Below, in pieces: positions 48,183 to 59,806 of a stretch of 64,000 nucleotides of DNA. Made by a program: the position numbers and the translations under genes. Origin of the DNA: Cryptomeria japonica (lineage: Eukaryota > Streptophyta > Pinopsida > Cupressales > Cupressaceae); assembly GCF_030272615.1 (NCBI RefSeq), contig NC_081408.1, forward strand, positions 309,454,450-309,518,449. Reading direction: 5' to 3'. Every line of letters begins with the position of its first letter. The first letter of the stretch is position 1. The notes under the pieces are model-generated. The model was not told the origin of the DNA and ran no database searches. It was given only the letters and a program-made list of their open reading frames with translations.

Positions 48183-51174
48183 TGATGTTAATGCTCAAGA
48201 TGAGATCATGTGGGATTTTAGTTGTACTATCTCCCAGGACATGGATAAGGAGCTAACCAGAATCCCATCTCATGATGAGGTTAGATCTGGGATCTTTGCC
48301 TTTGAAGCTAATAAAGTTCCTGGCCCTTATGGCTTCCCAATGTTCTTTTTTCAAACCTATTGGCAGATTATTGGATCGGATGTTGTGAATGTTGCTAGAG
48401 AGTTCTTTGGTTCCAAATCAATTCTTAAGGAGCTGAATGCCACCTTTTTTGTCCTGATCCCTAGGAAACTTGATGCCAGTTCCTTTTAGGACTTTAGACC
48501 CATTAGTTTATGTAACTCGATCTATAAAATCTTTACCAAGATCATTGTGTTTAGACTTAAAAATTTGCTGCCCTCTTTGATTTCGAAGCATCAGAATGGT
48601 TTTGTTCCTGGTAGACAGATTTTGGATTCTTTTATTATTGTCCATGAGAATATCCAATCTTTGTGTATCAATAAGAAGTCAGACTTCTTGTTGAAGTTGG
48701 ATCTCCTCAAAGCTTATGATATGGTCAATTAGATTTTTTTTTAAAGTGCATCAATCCTTTGGTTTTGGTAACCATTTCATCCAGCTTATCAATCACTTTG
48801 TTACCACTCCCAAATTTTTGGTTTTGGTCAATGGTTTGGCATCTGGTTTCTTCTCAGCATCGAGGGGTATTAGATAGGGGGATCCTCTCTCCCTGTTTCT
48901 CTTTATTCTGGTGAGTGAAGCTTTCAGCAAAATTATCCAAAAAGATGTCAGGAAGAGCAATCTTAGGGGTTTACAGTCTTCTTTCCAAGCTACTATTTTC
49001 TCCCACTAGCAATTTGTTGATGATATATTACTAATGGGAGAAATTTTGATTAAAGAAGAAAATACTATTAAAGCTATCCTGGATAATTATGAGAAAGGAT
49101 CGGGGCAAAAAGTCAGTCTCTCTAAAAGCTCCATTTCCTTCATGAATAGTCCTAGGCATAGAAAATTGAGGATTGCCAATATTTTGGGCTGCAAGATGGG
49201 TGCTCTCCCTGATTCATATTTGGGTTTTCCCTTGTGTGTGGGACCTGCCCCAGAATCCTTCTGGTCTGGTTTGATTGATAGATTTCAAATGAAGTTGGCA
49301 GGCTGGAAAGGAGCTTTGTTAAGCCAAGTAGGTAAACTATAGTTAATTAAGTCTTTGCTTCAGAACCTTCTTGTCTATGCTATGATTCTTTTTAAAATCC
49401 CAACCAAATTTGCTGATAGAATGGAAAGAATACAGAAGAACTTCCTATGGTTGGCTACTGAATCCAAGAGTAGGCTTCATTTGTTCACCTGGGATCAAGT
49501 TTGTTTGCCTAGAAATAGGGGAGGCTTGGATATTAGACATTTGAGAAACTTTAATAGAGCTTTAATGGCTAAGTAGCTATGGAGATATTTAAAGGAGAAC
49601 AATGAATGGATTGATATTTTCAAGGACAAATACCAAATTCATGGTTTCCAAAGAATGCTGGAAAATTATTCCCTCCTGACTTTTGTCTGTGATCATTGGA
49701 ATAACTTCTTCAGATCCACTCCCATTATTTCTCAGGGAAGTCGATGGTTTCTAGGAAATGGTAGAAATATAAGGTTTTGGGATGATTGGTTGACAGGAGA
49801 GGGACCTTTGTCTAATTCAGTGTGGGCTTCACAATTCAAAGAGAAATACATTAATTTGATTGGAACTTGAGTTGCAGATTATATCAATATTGGAGTTTGG
49901 GTGGACCTCTGAAGCTTGGATGCTTCTTTGTCTCCTTTTTATTCTTGATTGAACCCGATCATCATTCCATCCTCTCTGGTGGGAGATGTGGTAATATAGA
50001 ATGGTTCTACTTCTGGGCATTTTTTGGTGGCAGATGCTTTCATAATCATCACCAGGTCTTTTTCTCCTCCCCCCTTTTGGGTTGGAGTTTGGAATAAACT
50101 CTTAATTCCTAAAGTTAATATCTTATTCTGGTTATTCATGCAAAATAAGATCTCTACCATTGATAATCTCTGTAAACGTGGGATCCCCATCACTAATAGA
50201 TATTTTTTATGTAAAGAAGAATTGAAAAATGTTGATCAGTTGCTCTTACATTGCTCCTATGCTAGGGACATTTGCGCCTTCTTTCTCAACCTATGGAATA
50301 TTATTTGGGTCCCCCCTGATTCTATTTAGAATTTCTGGTACCAATGGAAGTGCCCTTATGGAAATCATGCGATTGGTATTTTATGAAACTTATCCCTACC
50401 TCACATTGCTTGGGGTTTGTGGAAGGAAATAAATAATAGGTTTTTCAGAGATATGGAGTCCATTTCTCTTGTTGTGGCTATCAGAATAAGGAATGTTATT
50501 AAGGATAACTTTCATAATTATTGTCTTGGTAGGAAAAATGATCCTCCACTTGAGTCTAGCAAGGAGGAATGGGATACTATCAAGCGGTGGCAGATATGTT
50601 GGAATATATCTATCCCTATTTTTAAAATTAATCATACTAGAGAGAATATTTTTTGGAATCTGCCCCTTCTGGGGTGGATCAAAATTAATATCGACGGGGC
50701 AGCCAAAGGAAATCCTGGGCCAGCTATGGGGGAGTAGCGAGGAACCATTTGGGTTTGTTGGTCTATGTGGTGGTGCTCCATTTGGGCACCCAAACTAACC
50801 ATTTTGTGGAGGCCAGTGCCACCTACATAGGACTACACATGGCAATCAAGGAGGGGTTCAGACGAGTCTGGTAGGAAAGTGACTCGCTTAACATTGTCAA
50901 ATGTATTAAGGGATGTACGGTGCCTAGCTGGACTATTTCAAACTTAATCAAGGATTGGTTTGAAATGATTTTTGCCCTAGGGGATTTCAAGATCTTGCAC
51001 GTTTTCTGAGAAGGAAACAAATCGATGGATCATTTGGTCAACTTGGCGGTGGATAACATGGCAGTTAAATGGTGGAGAGGAAGGGAAACTTTCTTGAAAA
51101 CTGTGTGCAACCTAGAAAGAAATGATTTTGAGATCTTTGGTCTTTCCAATGAAATTAATGATGAAATATTATGA
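48183..51174 (+). pseudogene. LINE ORF2, second part: reverse transcriptase and RNase H
   Basis: Resumes in phase with the endonuclease part. Reverse transcriptase landmarks: IPSHDEVRSGIFAFEANKVPGPYGF, RPISLCNSIYKIFTKII, QNGFVPGRQILDSF, LKLDLLKAYDMVN, GI-R-stop-GDPLSP, and QFVDDILLMG at about 49010-49039 (FADD in relatives). A zinc-finger-like region (...LLLHCSYARDICAFF) follows near 50240. RNase H: INIDGAAKGNPGPA at about 50687, later fragments EASATYIGLHMAI and ESDSLNIV in shifted frames. Ends at TGA near 51174. TAG stops at 48487, 48730, 48875, 49007, 49340 and 49574 mostly replace Gln or Trp. Confidence 0.9.
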
Positions 51175-51313
51175 TGGGATGGGAGCCATTGGAGTGGTAT
51201 TTTGAATCATTACCACTTTGAGAAGTTTTAGAGATTTCAGTTTGCCCTATTTTCGGTTTGGTTTCCTCTTGGTTTTTCTGGAGTCTTGTTGTCTGATATG
51301 CTCAAGCTACAGA

Positions 51314-52920
51314 ATGGGAGGTGAAAAGAATAGGTTTAAACCCACAACCTATGATAAGTGGCAGAAGAATAAGGAGGTTTGGGAGGAAATTTCTGATGAT
51401 GGGATGGTGCCCTTTTTGGAGAGACTGCATAGTCATTATGTCATTGTTACAGAAAGCTTTGTTAAAGGTTGGAATAAGGGTGTGCTGACTACCTTTGGTG
51501 CAGAGTTTCAAGTCGATGAAACCCCGGTTGCCATTGTTACTAGTCTGGATATGAAAGGTAGGAAATTCTATAGAGACAGGAAGTCGGGTGAGGAGGCTAT
51601 TGCTGCCTTTTATGATAAGGAAAAGGAACGATAGAGGGTTACAAAAATGGCAGACAGTGGCTATAACAGGAAAGAGTTGATTTCCCTCTGGGCTGATATG
51701 GCAGAATTCATCATGAGGTACATCACCCTGCATGGTAGATATTCTAGCATTTTCTTGCAACATTTACTATCTTAAATCATTTTAGGCATGGCAGAATTAT
51801 TTCCATCTCCCTCTATTTGGTTTCATCCTTGGAGAATAGTTTGGTTAAACATTTTGAAAACCAGGATACCCATGTGATTCATGAAGGGCTTATCTTATTG
51901 ATTATGGAATACGCCCAAGCTCATGAAGTGAAACCCTCCCCTAGGGATAAAACCCACATTTCCTCCTCTAACCCCAATGTGCAGCTTATTTCTGACACGG
52001 AGATGGATGAGGATGACGGTGGTACTGCCATGGATTGGTGTGACATCAAGGATACAGAGGACCCTGAGTATAGACCAAAGAAAGAAGGGGAGCTTATGGT
52101 GATCCTAGGAACTAATAGTAGAAGGAAAATCAATCCTCTAAGGTGGCCGACAAGTAATTTTAAATCTAGCAGCAGGAAAATCAATCCTCTGAGGTGGGCA
52201 ACAAGTAAGTTCAAATCTAGCAATAGGAAAATGCAAGACCTGGAGCCCCCCAGCAAAAAGAAAATGAAATTAACCAAATCTAGTGGGTCCAAAGTCCTGG
52301 ACCATGAGATTAGGTTGGACATCCCCATCAATGTGGATGATGAGAAACAGGGGTTTGTGAATAAGGAAAATAAGGCAAGAAGGATGAGAGGGTGCTAGGA
52401 AATCTACTTTTGGAGGCTACTAGAAGTTAGGAGAACTACTGGAAGTGGGTGGATAAGGAAATTAGATCCCTAAAAGATGGGATTAAGGGAATTATTGAGA
52501 CTTTCATGGAATCCCCTTGCCCAGTAAAACTAAGAAGATCATGAGCATGATTGAGAATATTTCTTAGGATGTTGAAACCATGAAGGTTTTCCATGAGCAC
52601 AGAATCGAGATGTTGGAGAGTATGTGAGTGAAGGTAGGCGATGAACAATAATGTTGATTGTTTGGAAAAAATTAATTCGATGATGATCAAATATAGAACC
52701 AGGTCCATCGCCAGTGACCCTCCCTTGGAGGAAAAGTAGAAAATGATTGCCTCGAAGGGTGGATAGAGTGCTACTGGTGGGAAGAATAGCTTAGGTCCTT
52801 GCACTAGAACCAGGAGTCAGAGTGAGGACCAGGGAACCTCTAGATTTATCATGGAGGATTTGGAGAAAATCAATAAGAGGATTATTTAGAAAAATACTGA
52901 ATTGGTGCACTCTCTTAGTT
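51314..52920 (+). pseudogene. LINE ORF3 of unknown function
   Basis: Between RNase H and the 3' tail lies a third frame from ATG 51314 (MGGEKNRFKPTTYDKWQKNKEVW...). Landmarks: FLERLHSHYVIVTESFVKGW, VDETPVAIVTSLDMKGRKFYRDRK, then TAG 51632 where Gln would fit, then ISLWADMAEFIMRYITLHGRYS. A one-base deletion near 51764 shifts into ILNHFRHG..ISLYLVSSLENSLVKHFE and an acidic then Lys/Arg-rich tail ending at TAG 52396. That tail has a 17-residue tandem duplication (51 bp period at about 52124 and 52175). A coiled-coil-like continuation (WVDKEIRSLKDGIKGIIE...) can be followed with stops to about 52910. I do not recognise the family. It may be a LINE-specific accessory protein or a captured host domain. 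Confidence 0.6.
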
Positions 52921-53019
52921 GAGTGCTTTACCCTATTTTTTGGCTCTGTTGTTTTGGTTTTTTGGCTTACGGTCTGTGTGGGGTTTGTCCCCTATTCTGC
53001 TTAGTTTTATTGTCTAGTT

Positions 53020-53101
53020 GGTTGTTGGCCTTGGTGTGTAATACTCTAAGTTTCAGGTCCCTGTAAAACCTGTTTATCTTTATCAAAAACAACAACAACA
53101 A
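53020..53101 (+). other. LINE 3' end and tail
   Basis: Unit 'gtttcaggtccctgtaaaacc' followed by 'tttatctttatcaaaaac' and (AAC)n marks the 3' terminus. Sequence then changes to gypsy pol at 53102. Confidence 0.75.
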
Positions 53102-55990
53102 TATGAAGAGTAAATAATTCAGCTAAAGTCAAATAAGTTGCCAAAGGTTTTGGTCACTATTGAATCAATTTTTAATGATGATGATCAATCCAAAAGAGAG
53201 AAGACCATCGTGTGATAGTGAAGAAATAACATTAAAAAGAAGTTTCCATATTTAAGGAAAAACATTTCAAGTTTAGCAATGTATGTACTCAAGAAGAAAA
53301 AATTGCTTCCATTCAGCTTTTTCAAGAATCTAGTGATGTTTTTGCTTGACAATATGGTGAATTTAAAGGTTTTATTCTATCATTAGTACAACATCCCATC
53401 AAGCTAGAACCAAGTGATGAAATAATTATAGGTAAAACCAAAAACCTTTAAACCTAAAATCAAAGCCTCTTATAAAGAGGCAATTTAACAAACTAATAGA
53501 GGTAAATATTATTTTTCCCATTAAACACACCTCTTGGGTCTCAAATTTTCTAAATGTAAAGAAAATAATGGATATTTAAGGTTATGTTTTGATTTTAGAG
53601 ACTTAAACAAAGATTATATGAAATAATACTATTCTTTCCTCTCCAAGGAACAAATTTTGCAAGCAATATCAAGTTTTGAGTGTTTCTGACTCCTTGGTGG
53701 GTATTTTGATTACAATCAAATTTTGATAAAAGAGGAGAATTAGTTCAAAATAGATTTCACTACAAAATGGGGTAAATGTCTTATAGGAAAATATAATTTG
53801 GCATGTCAAATGTAGGAGAATCCTTGTACAGAGCCACTAATATGATATTTCAAGGCTTGATAAATAAGATTATGTTGATACATCTTGATGATTTTACTAT
53901 GTTTTCCAAACATGTTGAAGACCATCTCTATTATCTTAAGTAGGTTTAGGATAGGTTCTACGAGTTTAGAGTCTCACTTAATCCAAAAAGGTGTATATTT
54001 CTAGTCCATAAAGCTAAAATTTTGGGCCACATTGTGTTCAAAGAGTAACTTACAATAGATCCTAATAGGATAAGTGTTATTGTTGCATTGCCTTTTCCTA
54101 GCCACGACAAATGATTGCAAAGTTTTTTTGAAATAACTAATTTTGTTAGGAGTTTTATTGTAGATATTGCAAGTCTCGTGATGCTACTAATGTCCATGTT
54201 GAAGAATAATTTACCTTTCAGTTGGACCAAGAACGGAAAAAGTATCTTTGAAGCCATAACACAAGCTCCAACACTTATAAATCCCAACTTTTCCAAGGAT
54301 TCTATTTCGTATGGATTTGAGAGTATAAATACCATCTCAACCATGCTGGTACAGCATAACACTAAAGGTATGGAACAACCAGTAGCATTTTTTAGTCAAG
54401 ATTTGGAAGGATATGAGGTAAGGTACTCTTTTGTAGAGAAACAAGTACTCACTATTATAATAAGTCTCAACAAATTTAGACCAATTGGTTTATAATAATA
54501 CATGATTCATTTGATGGTCTCACATTTAAGTGTTGAAGAGTTTCTTTTGAGTAAAGATATAGATTAAAAATGAGTAGGTTGGATGACCAAGGTGAAGGAA
54601 TATGATGTGAATATCAAAGTTACCAAGTTGGTTAGAGTTAAGGGCTTACATGAGAAACTAGCTCTTCAAACTTGCATGAGGATAAAGATGTTGTTTTGGT
54701 GCTACAAAAATAGGCCATAACCAATTGCACCTCCATTGTAGACAATATGGAGTCAAGCTATGATCCATTTCTTTCAAACAAGTGAGTGTCCCCAAGATTT
54801 GGACAATGCTAAAACAAGGTATTTCAAGCTTTGGTCCATTTATTATGTTCTTTCAGATAGAATCTTGTTTAGAAAGTAAATAAATAGTTTTTTCTTGATG
54901 TATGTTGAAACAAATCAAATTAAAATATCTCAACAAGAATGATGGACTAATAGGTGTGAATTTTTCTCCAAGGACTGTAGCCTTGAAGATAATGAGAGCA
55001 AGCTATTGTTGGCCAGATTTATTTACACATGCACACACATGGCTCAAAAATGCAAGAAATGTGCCTTTTTATCAGTAAGGAAAAGCTAGCAACCCCCCCT
55101 CTATATTCCATTTAGGTAGAACAACCCTTCATGAAGTGGTCTTTGGATTTTATAGGGATTATCAATCCACCTTCAAGTGTAGACCATAAGTGGGTGTTAA
55201 TATATTCTAATTATTTAAAAGGTAGATATAAGAAATAACTCTTAAGGAGGCAATTGAAACTTCGGTTTGCAAGTTTTATGAATATGTGGTCTCAAGGTTT
55301 GGAGCTCTTGATTTCATCATTTTTTATAATATAATGACTTTTTTAGAACTATGATAAGTAAACAGGTTGTCAAACATGGCATTTATTTGAATAAATTTTC
55401 AAATTACTACCCCAAGAGAAATGGATTGGTAGAATCCATCAATTAAAATAATATTAGGATAATCAAACAAACTATAGGGGAAAATCAAAATACATGGAAT
55501 AATAAACTAAAGTTGGCCTTATGGGCTGATAAAATTACTCCTAAGAGGTCCATTGGTAACTCACTCTACATGCGTGTCTATGGTAGAGAACCAAAGTTGC
55601 CCACATCCCTAGATCTTCTAGATCTTGAATTTGTTAACCAATTAGAGATGATAGAAGAGTATTCCATGTCAATAAAATTTGAAAGCTAATGAAATTGGAG
55701 GAAACTAGAGACAAGGAAATATAAGAAATGGAGTTTCATCAATCTCAAACAAAAAGATCTTTTGACAAGAAAATAGTTGTGAGAACTTTCAATGAGGGAG
55801 ATCTTATACTCAAGTGGGATGAGGTGAGAAATAGACCCATAAGGTACACTAAATTTTATTGTACATGGGGTATACCATATAAGATTTGGATTTGCAAGAA
55901 ACACAATACCTTTTAACTCTCCAAGATGGATGGTAAGGAGTTATATATCTCAATCAATGGGATACACCTCAGGCATTGTTATTAAGAAAT
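53102..55990 (+). pseudogene. Decayed Ty3/gypsy element, right part (RT, RNase H, integrase)
   Basis: Continues the element at 9.3-10.385 kb. KLPKVLVTIESIFNDDDQS (about 53138), a reverse transcriptase opening like IEVNIIFPIKHTSWVSNFLNV (about 53500), YFDYNQILIKEE, and LIHLDDFTMFSKHVEDHLYYL (about 53877; the YLDD-type site). LNPKRCIF...KAKILGHIV follows, then NPNFSKDSISYGF.....PVAFFSQDLEGYEVRYSFVEKQ for RNase H. Integrase: EQPFMKWSLDFIGIINPPSS (about 55120) and a C-terminal FDKKIVVRTFNEGDLILKW block to about 55985. Stops and indels are frequent; this is the oldest layer of the nest. The 3' LTR was not delimited. Confidence 0.8.
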
Positions 55991-57786
55991 TTTCTTTACA
56001 TGTGTGCATATTAGGATAGTTTTTCATGTTTAGTTTGTTGTCACACCTTATTTTTATTGGTTCTTTCCTCCAAGTGTTGATGCACGAGTATTTAGGTGTT
56101 GTTTTGAGTCTCTCTTTTATGTATTTTGTTGTTTTATCTTTTTATTTGTTGGCTCCTTGAGAGGCATCATAATTGTCCTTCAAGTCTTATATATTTTCCT
56201 TCAAAGTATTTAAGGTATCTCTCATCTATACCTAATGGATGCTTAAGGCTTTTGGATCCCATGTTTAGATGGAAATCATCTTGTAGAAGTCACCAAAATA
56301 TTGGCACTTTGTGCCCCCTTGTTTTCCCACATATGGTATTAGATTTGAGATACTTAATATGAGTAATAATTGTCATTTTGTGCATATAACATGTAGTTTT
56401 CCCCTTCTTGGTCCTTAAAAAGTTACTCTAAATTCAGAAATCCCAAAAAAATGGCTTTGTGAGGATCATTTGAAGTTTTATTTTGTAAAAGACCCAAATG
56501 GGTATCTCCAATCTAAATTTCAAGAAGATTAAGCTAAAATCTACCAAGTTATGCTCATGTGGGTTTTTGGTCTTCTATTAGTTTGTGGGTAGATGGAAGT
56601 GAATTTACCAAAAGTTCAAATGGAGCTTCTTGACCCATATGGACTTGATGGAGGTAAAAGTTACTAAGGATGGATTTTTTAGGTGTTTCCATATGATTGT
56701 GACATCATTTGCTTGTGTAGTTGCAATGAAGTTCCTTCTTGGACTTGATAAAACTCAAAAATAAATAAGTGTAGTTTTTTGTAGACAAAGGGAAGCAAAA
56801 TTATTCACCTTCATACCCATGATGATGTAATCCTTTTATGAGCTTTCCCATCTCAACTTCCTCATTCATTTTTTTCACGACGACTTCACTTATTGAACCT
56901 AGGTTATATCACATGTGTTCATGGTATACTAAAGAATCCCCCTATTTTCAAAAAATATTTCCCTAAAATCCTTTTTTGTCACCCCCTCCCAATACATAGC
57001 CTGAATTAAAATCCCCCCTATTTTCACCAAATATTGTATTTTTTCATAGCCCAAATTTAAAACCCCCCTATTTTCACCAATAGGCAATATATTGTACCCT
57101 CATTTTTGGGATATTAAATTTCCCAATATGAATTCATGTAATATAATATTGCCTAGCTAGTGAAGTCCCAGTGAATTTTTTTCATCTAGTCCAATTTCAA
57201 ATCCTCTCACATTTCACTTCCTCTTTGTTTTCCTACATCCCCATCTTTTGTTAATGTCACCCTAGCGTTTGGTGACATCATCCATCCTTGCTGATGTCAT
57301 CATGATATCATCCCCTCCAATGTCATCATCTTCCTTGTTGACATCATCATCAAGATTTTTTCTAAGTGAACTAGGACAGTGAAAAAGGAATATCTAGATG
57401 GACCCAATTTTCTCACAGGCCACATGGAGGTTGATTTCTCACAAAAGCACTAGAATGGCCAAATTTTTACCATTAACACTATAATTATGATTCCAATTTT
57501 TCAATTTTTATTCAAAAAAACTTCATGAAGACACTAGAGGTATCTTTAATGCATTTTGATGTAGATATAGAGGAGGAAATGATATGCTACATTTATTGAC
57601 CTGCATGCCACCAACAAAGTGTTAGTCAAGTGTCAAATCACTGTTTGAGCATGCAACACACCATTTTTATGAAATTTTCATGAAGATTTACTACCAAAGC
57701 AAGAAGTGTCAATTCAATAAGGAGATAAATTGTGTTTTCTTCAATTTCACCAAAGTGTTGAGTCTAGAATGATGCATCATGCTATA
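55991..57786. other. Non-coding DNA, possible decayed 3' LTR of the old gypsy element
   Basis: Lies directly after gypsy pol. It holds three copies of 'cccctattttcamcaaa'-type sequence (about 56939, 57014, 57066) and several 'gtcatcatc' motifs (57250-57360). No matching left LTR was identified. Confidence 0.35.
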
Positions 57787-58084
57787 TGTTAGAGATTTGG
57801 GCCTATCAAATAGAAAAGTTTGCACATCAAACAATACTCTCTTATTGATTTGTTCAATCATTGACGACATACTTATATAGGATTTCCATTTCCTATATAA
57901 TATAGGAAAACTTCTTCAACATCTCCTAAATATATGAGTGATATTAATAACTCATAAAAAAAACACCCCTAAATAATTATTTTCATTAGAATAGTTTCAT
58001 GAGTTGTTACTACAATTCACTACTATTTTAGTTTCACACACATTATTATACTTACCAATGTGAACACTTGCATAATTTCTAACA
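57787..58084 (-). repeat. LTR (3' in element orientation) of the small LTR element
   Basis: 298 bp, TG...CA, with 'tagagattt', 'acatcaaa.aatactc', 'cacacattattatacttacca' shared with 59807-61850. Confidence 0.8.
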
Positions 58085-59806
58085 CCCCCACTTAGTGTGG
58101 ACATGGGGAGAATGTAAAACACATGAAGTATTTAAACATAATCATATGTTTATGCATGTTTTAAGGTTTGCATACTACTATTTAGATCTTGGTGCACATC
58201 ATCACCTACATACAAGAACTTATATTGCTTTCACTTCCAATGAACTCATCACCTGTTGACCATATTTCCAAGATGTTTGACAATTAGAGGATCTCTCTAG
58301 TTAGTTTATCTCCTATACAACTATTTACAATATCAATGGTGGCCACATTCTCCTCTTTCCAAACTTTAATGCTTTCAACTACAATAAGCCCAACTCTTGT
58401 TGCCTATGATCTTGATTCAGAAAAAGGCACCTCTCATTAACATTTCATGGTTTTCACATAGGTTTACCACAAACTTAGACATGAACATGAAATCACCCAT
58501 TTGTTCACCTCATACAGTTTTTTGGATTACCACTCACATTTTCAAGATCCATGAACTACATTATATTAGTGCTTTTTCTCAGCATAACATTTTATACAAG
58601 AGGTTACATAACACACACAAATGAAAATGAAAGAAAATGAAATGCTAAGAATACAAAAGGTGACCTCATCATTAGTGGTTGATACGAGGTTCTATTGTCC
58701 TCCAACCTCCTAGGCCTCCATCCTTCAGTGAGATTGCTACATAGAAAATTTGGCTTTAAAGTTTATATTATAATTCCCCCCATAAGATGGACATCACATA
58801 CAAGTGATAATGCATCCAATTACAATTGAAGCAAATTTTTATTTTTAAATACTATTCAACACTTTTGTATTTTGACTCAACAATGAACAATTCATGAAGA
58901 TGAACTCTATTCTAAACAAAATTATGTAATTTGACTTTTAGACTATGACACAAATATCTCCTAATAATAAATATCCAACTATCCAAAGAAAAAAATTTGC
59001 CAAAACACCCAACAAAGGAAACGAAGGACACTTAGAATACATGTGGTATCTTGGACATCCTTTATGTACTTGGTAGATTTTTTCACATATCCTCTGGTTG
59101 TATTGTATGTGATTGGTGAGGTCAAAAGCTTGATTATGAGAATACTCCTTAGGCCACATGAGAGACACCCCTCACCCAACATACATCATACAATAATCTT
59201 CTTCTAGTCACCTATCACATTCTATAAATACAAATCTACGATATCTTTATAGTTGGAGGGCATCTACATCTCTCGCTCCATGAAAATACTACAGGTTTTT
59301 AAAGCAAGAGAACACCATGAGCATAATTAATACATTACATTATATTCTAGATTGATCATTGCTCTTCCTGGATTCCAATTGCAGATAGAAAAGGTTCCAA
59401 ACAATCCAAAATCTTGATCAAAGGGCCTTATCAACACAAGAAAGAGAGGAATGAAGACACCACCATGATTTTTGAGATTATGTGTAATCATACAATTTCA
59501 ATGCTGATTTTTTAATACTTTCAAAGTGTCTCTTCTATTTGTAGAGAGCAACAAAATTCCCTTCAACCTTTTTCACAATACACACACTGAGTGTCTCCAC
59601 TACCCACTTGATTGAAAATGAAGCACAGTTCTTTCCAATGCATGACAATTCTTTTAACTGTGTGGAATTGTAAAAAATCCAAGAACATGGTATCAAAACC
59701 AACTGCTCAAGCCTAAATAGAAATCCATATTTATTTTTGAATTGACATAAATTCTTCAAATTTAGAATAAACTTCCTATCACCCTACTTATTTTTCTCTA
59801 ATATCA

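Larger units (their letters stand above)
10386..53101 (+). mobile_element. 5'-truncated LINE (L1-like), interrupted by two large insertions
   Basis: LINE pieces are 10386-11061, 19017-21004 and 48183-53101, about 7.6 kb when joined. Order: ORF1 (nucleic-acid-binding, CCHC), ORF2 (endonuclease, reverse transcriptase, RNase H), an extra ORF3, then a 3' tail of (CAA)n type. The 5' end starts inside ORF1 directly after a host TAA with no ATG, which is typical truncation by target-primed reverse transcription. A possible decayed target duplication is 'atagaagaataa' before 10386 against 'atatgaagagtaa' after the tail (one gap, one mismatch). Removing the gypsy (one GTGTC kept) and the CACTA (one TCT kept) restores continuous frames in ORF1 and ORF2. 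Confidence 0.85.

Noticed and set aside
51921-52331. 136-codon minus-strand frame
   Set aside because: Antisense shadow of the LINE ORF3 duplication; Leu-rich from Lys/Arg codons on the other strand.
10386-53101. LINE pieces at 10-21 kb and 48-53 kb as two independent LINE copies
   Set aside because: They are complementary (endonuclease then reverse transcriptase), same strand, and join in frame when the TSD-bounded CACTA is removed.
56126-56362. 78-codon open frame after the old gypsy element
   Set aside because: No recognised motif, no supporting signals, in low-complexity AT-rich DNA.
58938-59182. Minus-strand frames in the small LTR element as gag remnants
   Set aside because: No zinc knuckle, protease or other retroelement motif could be found.
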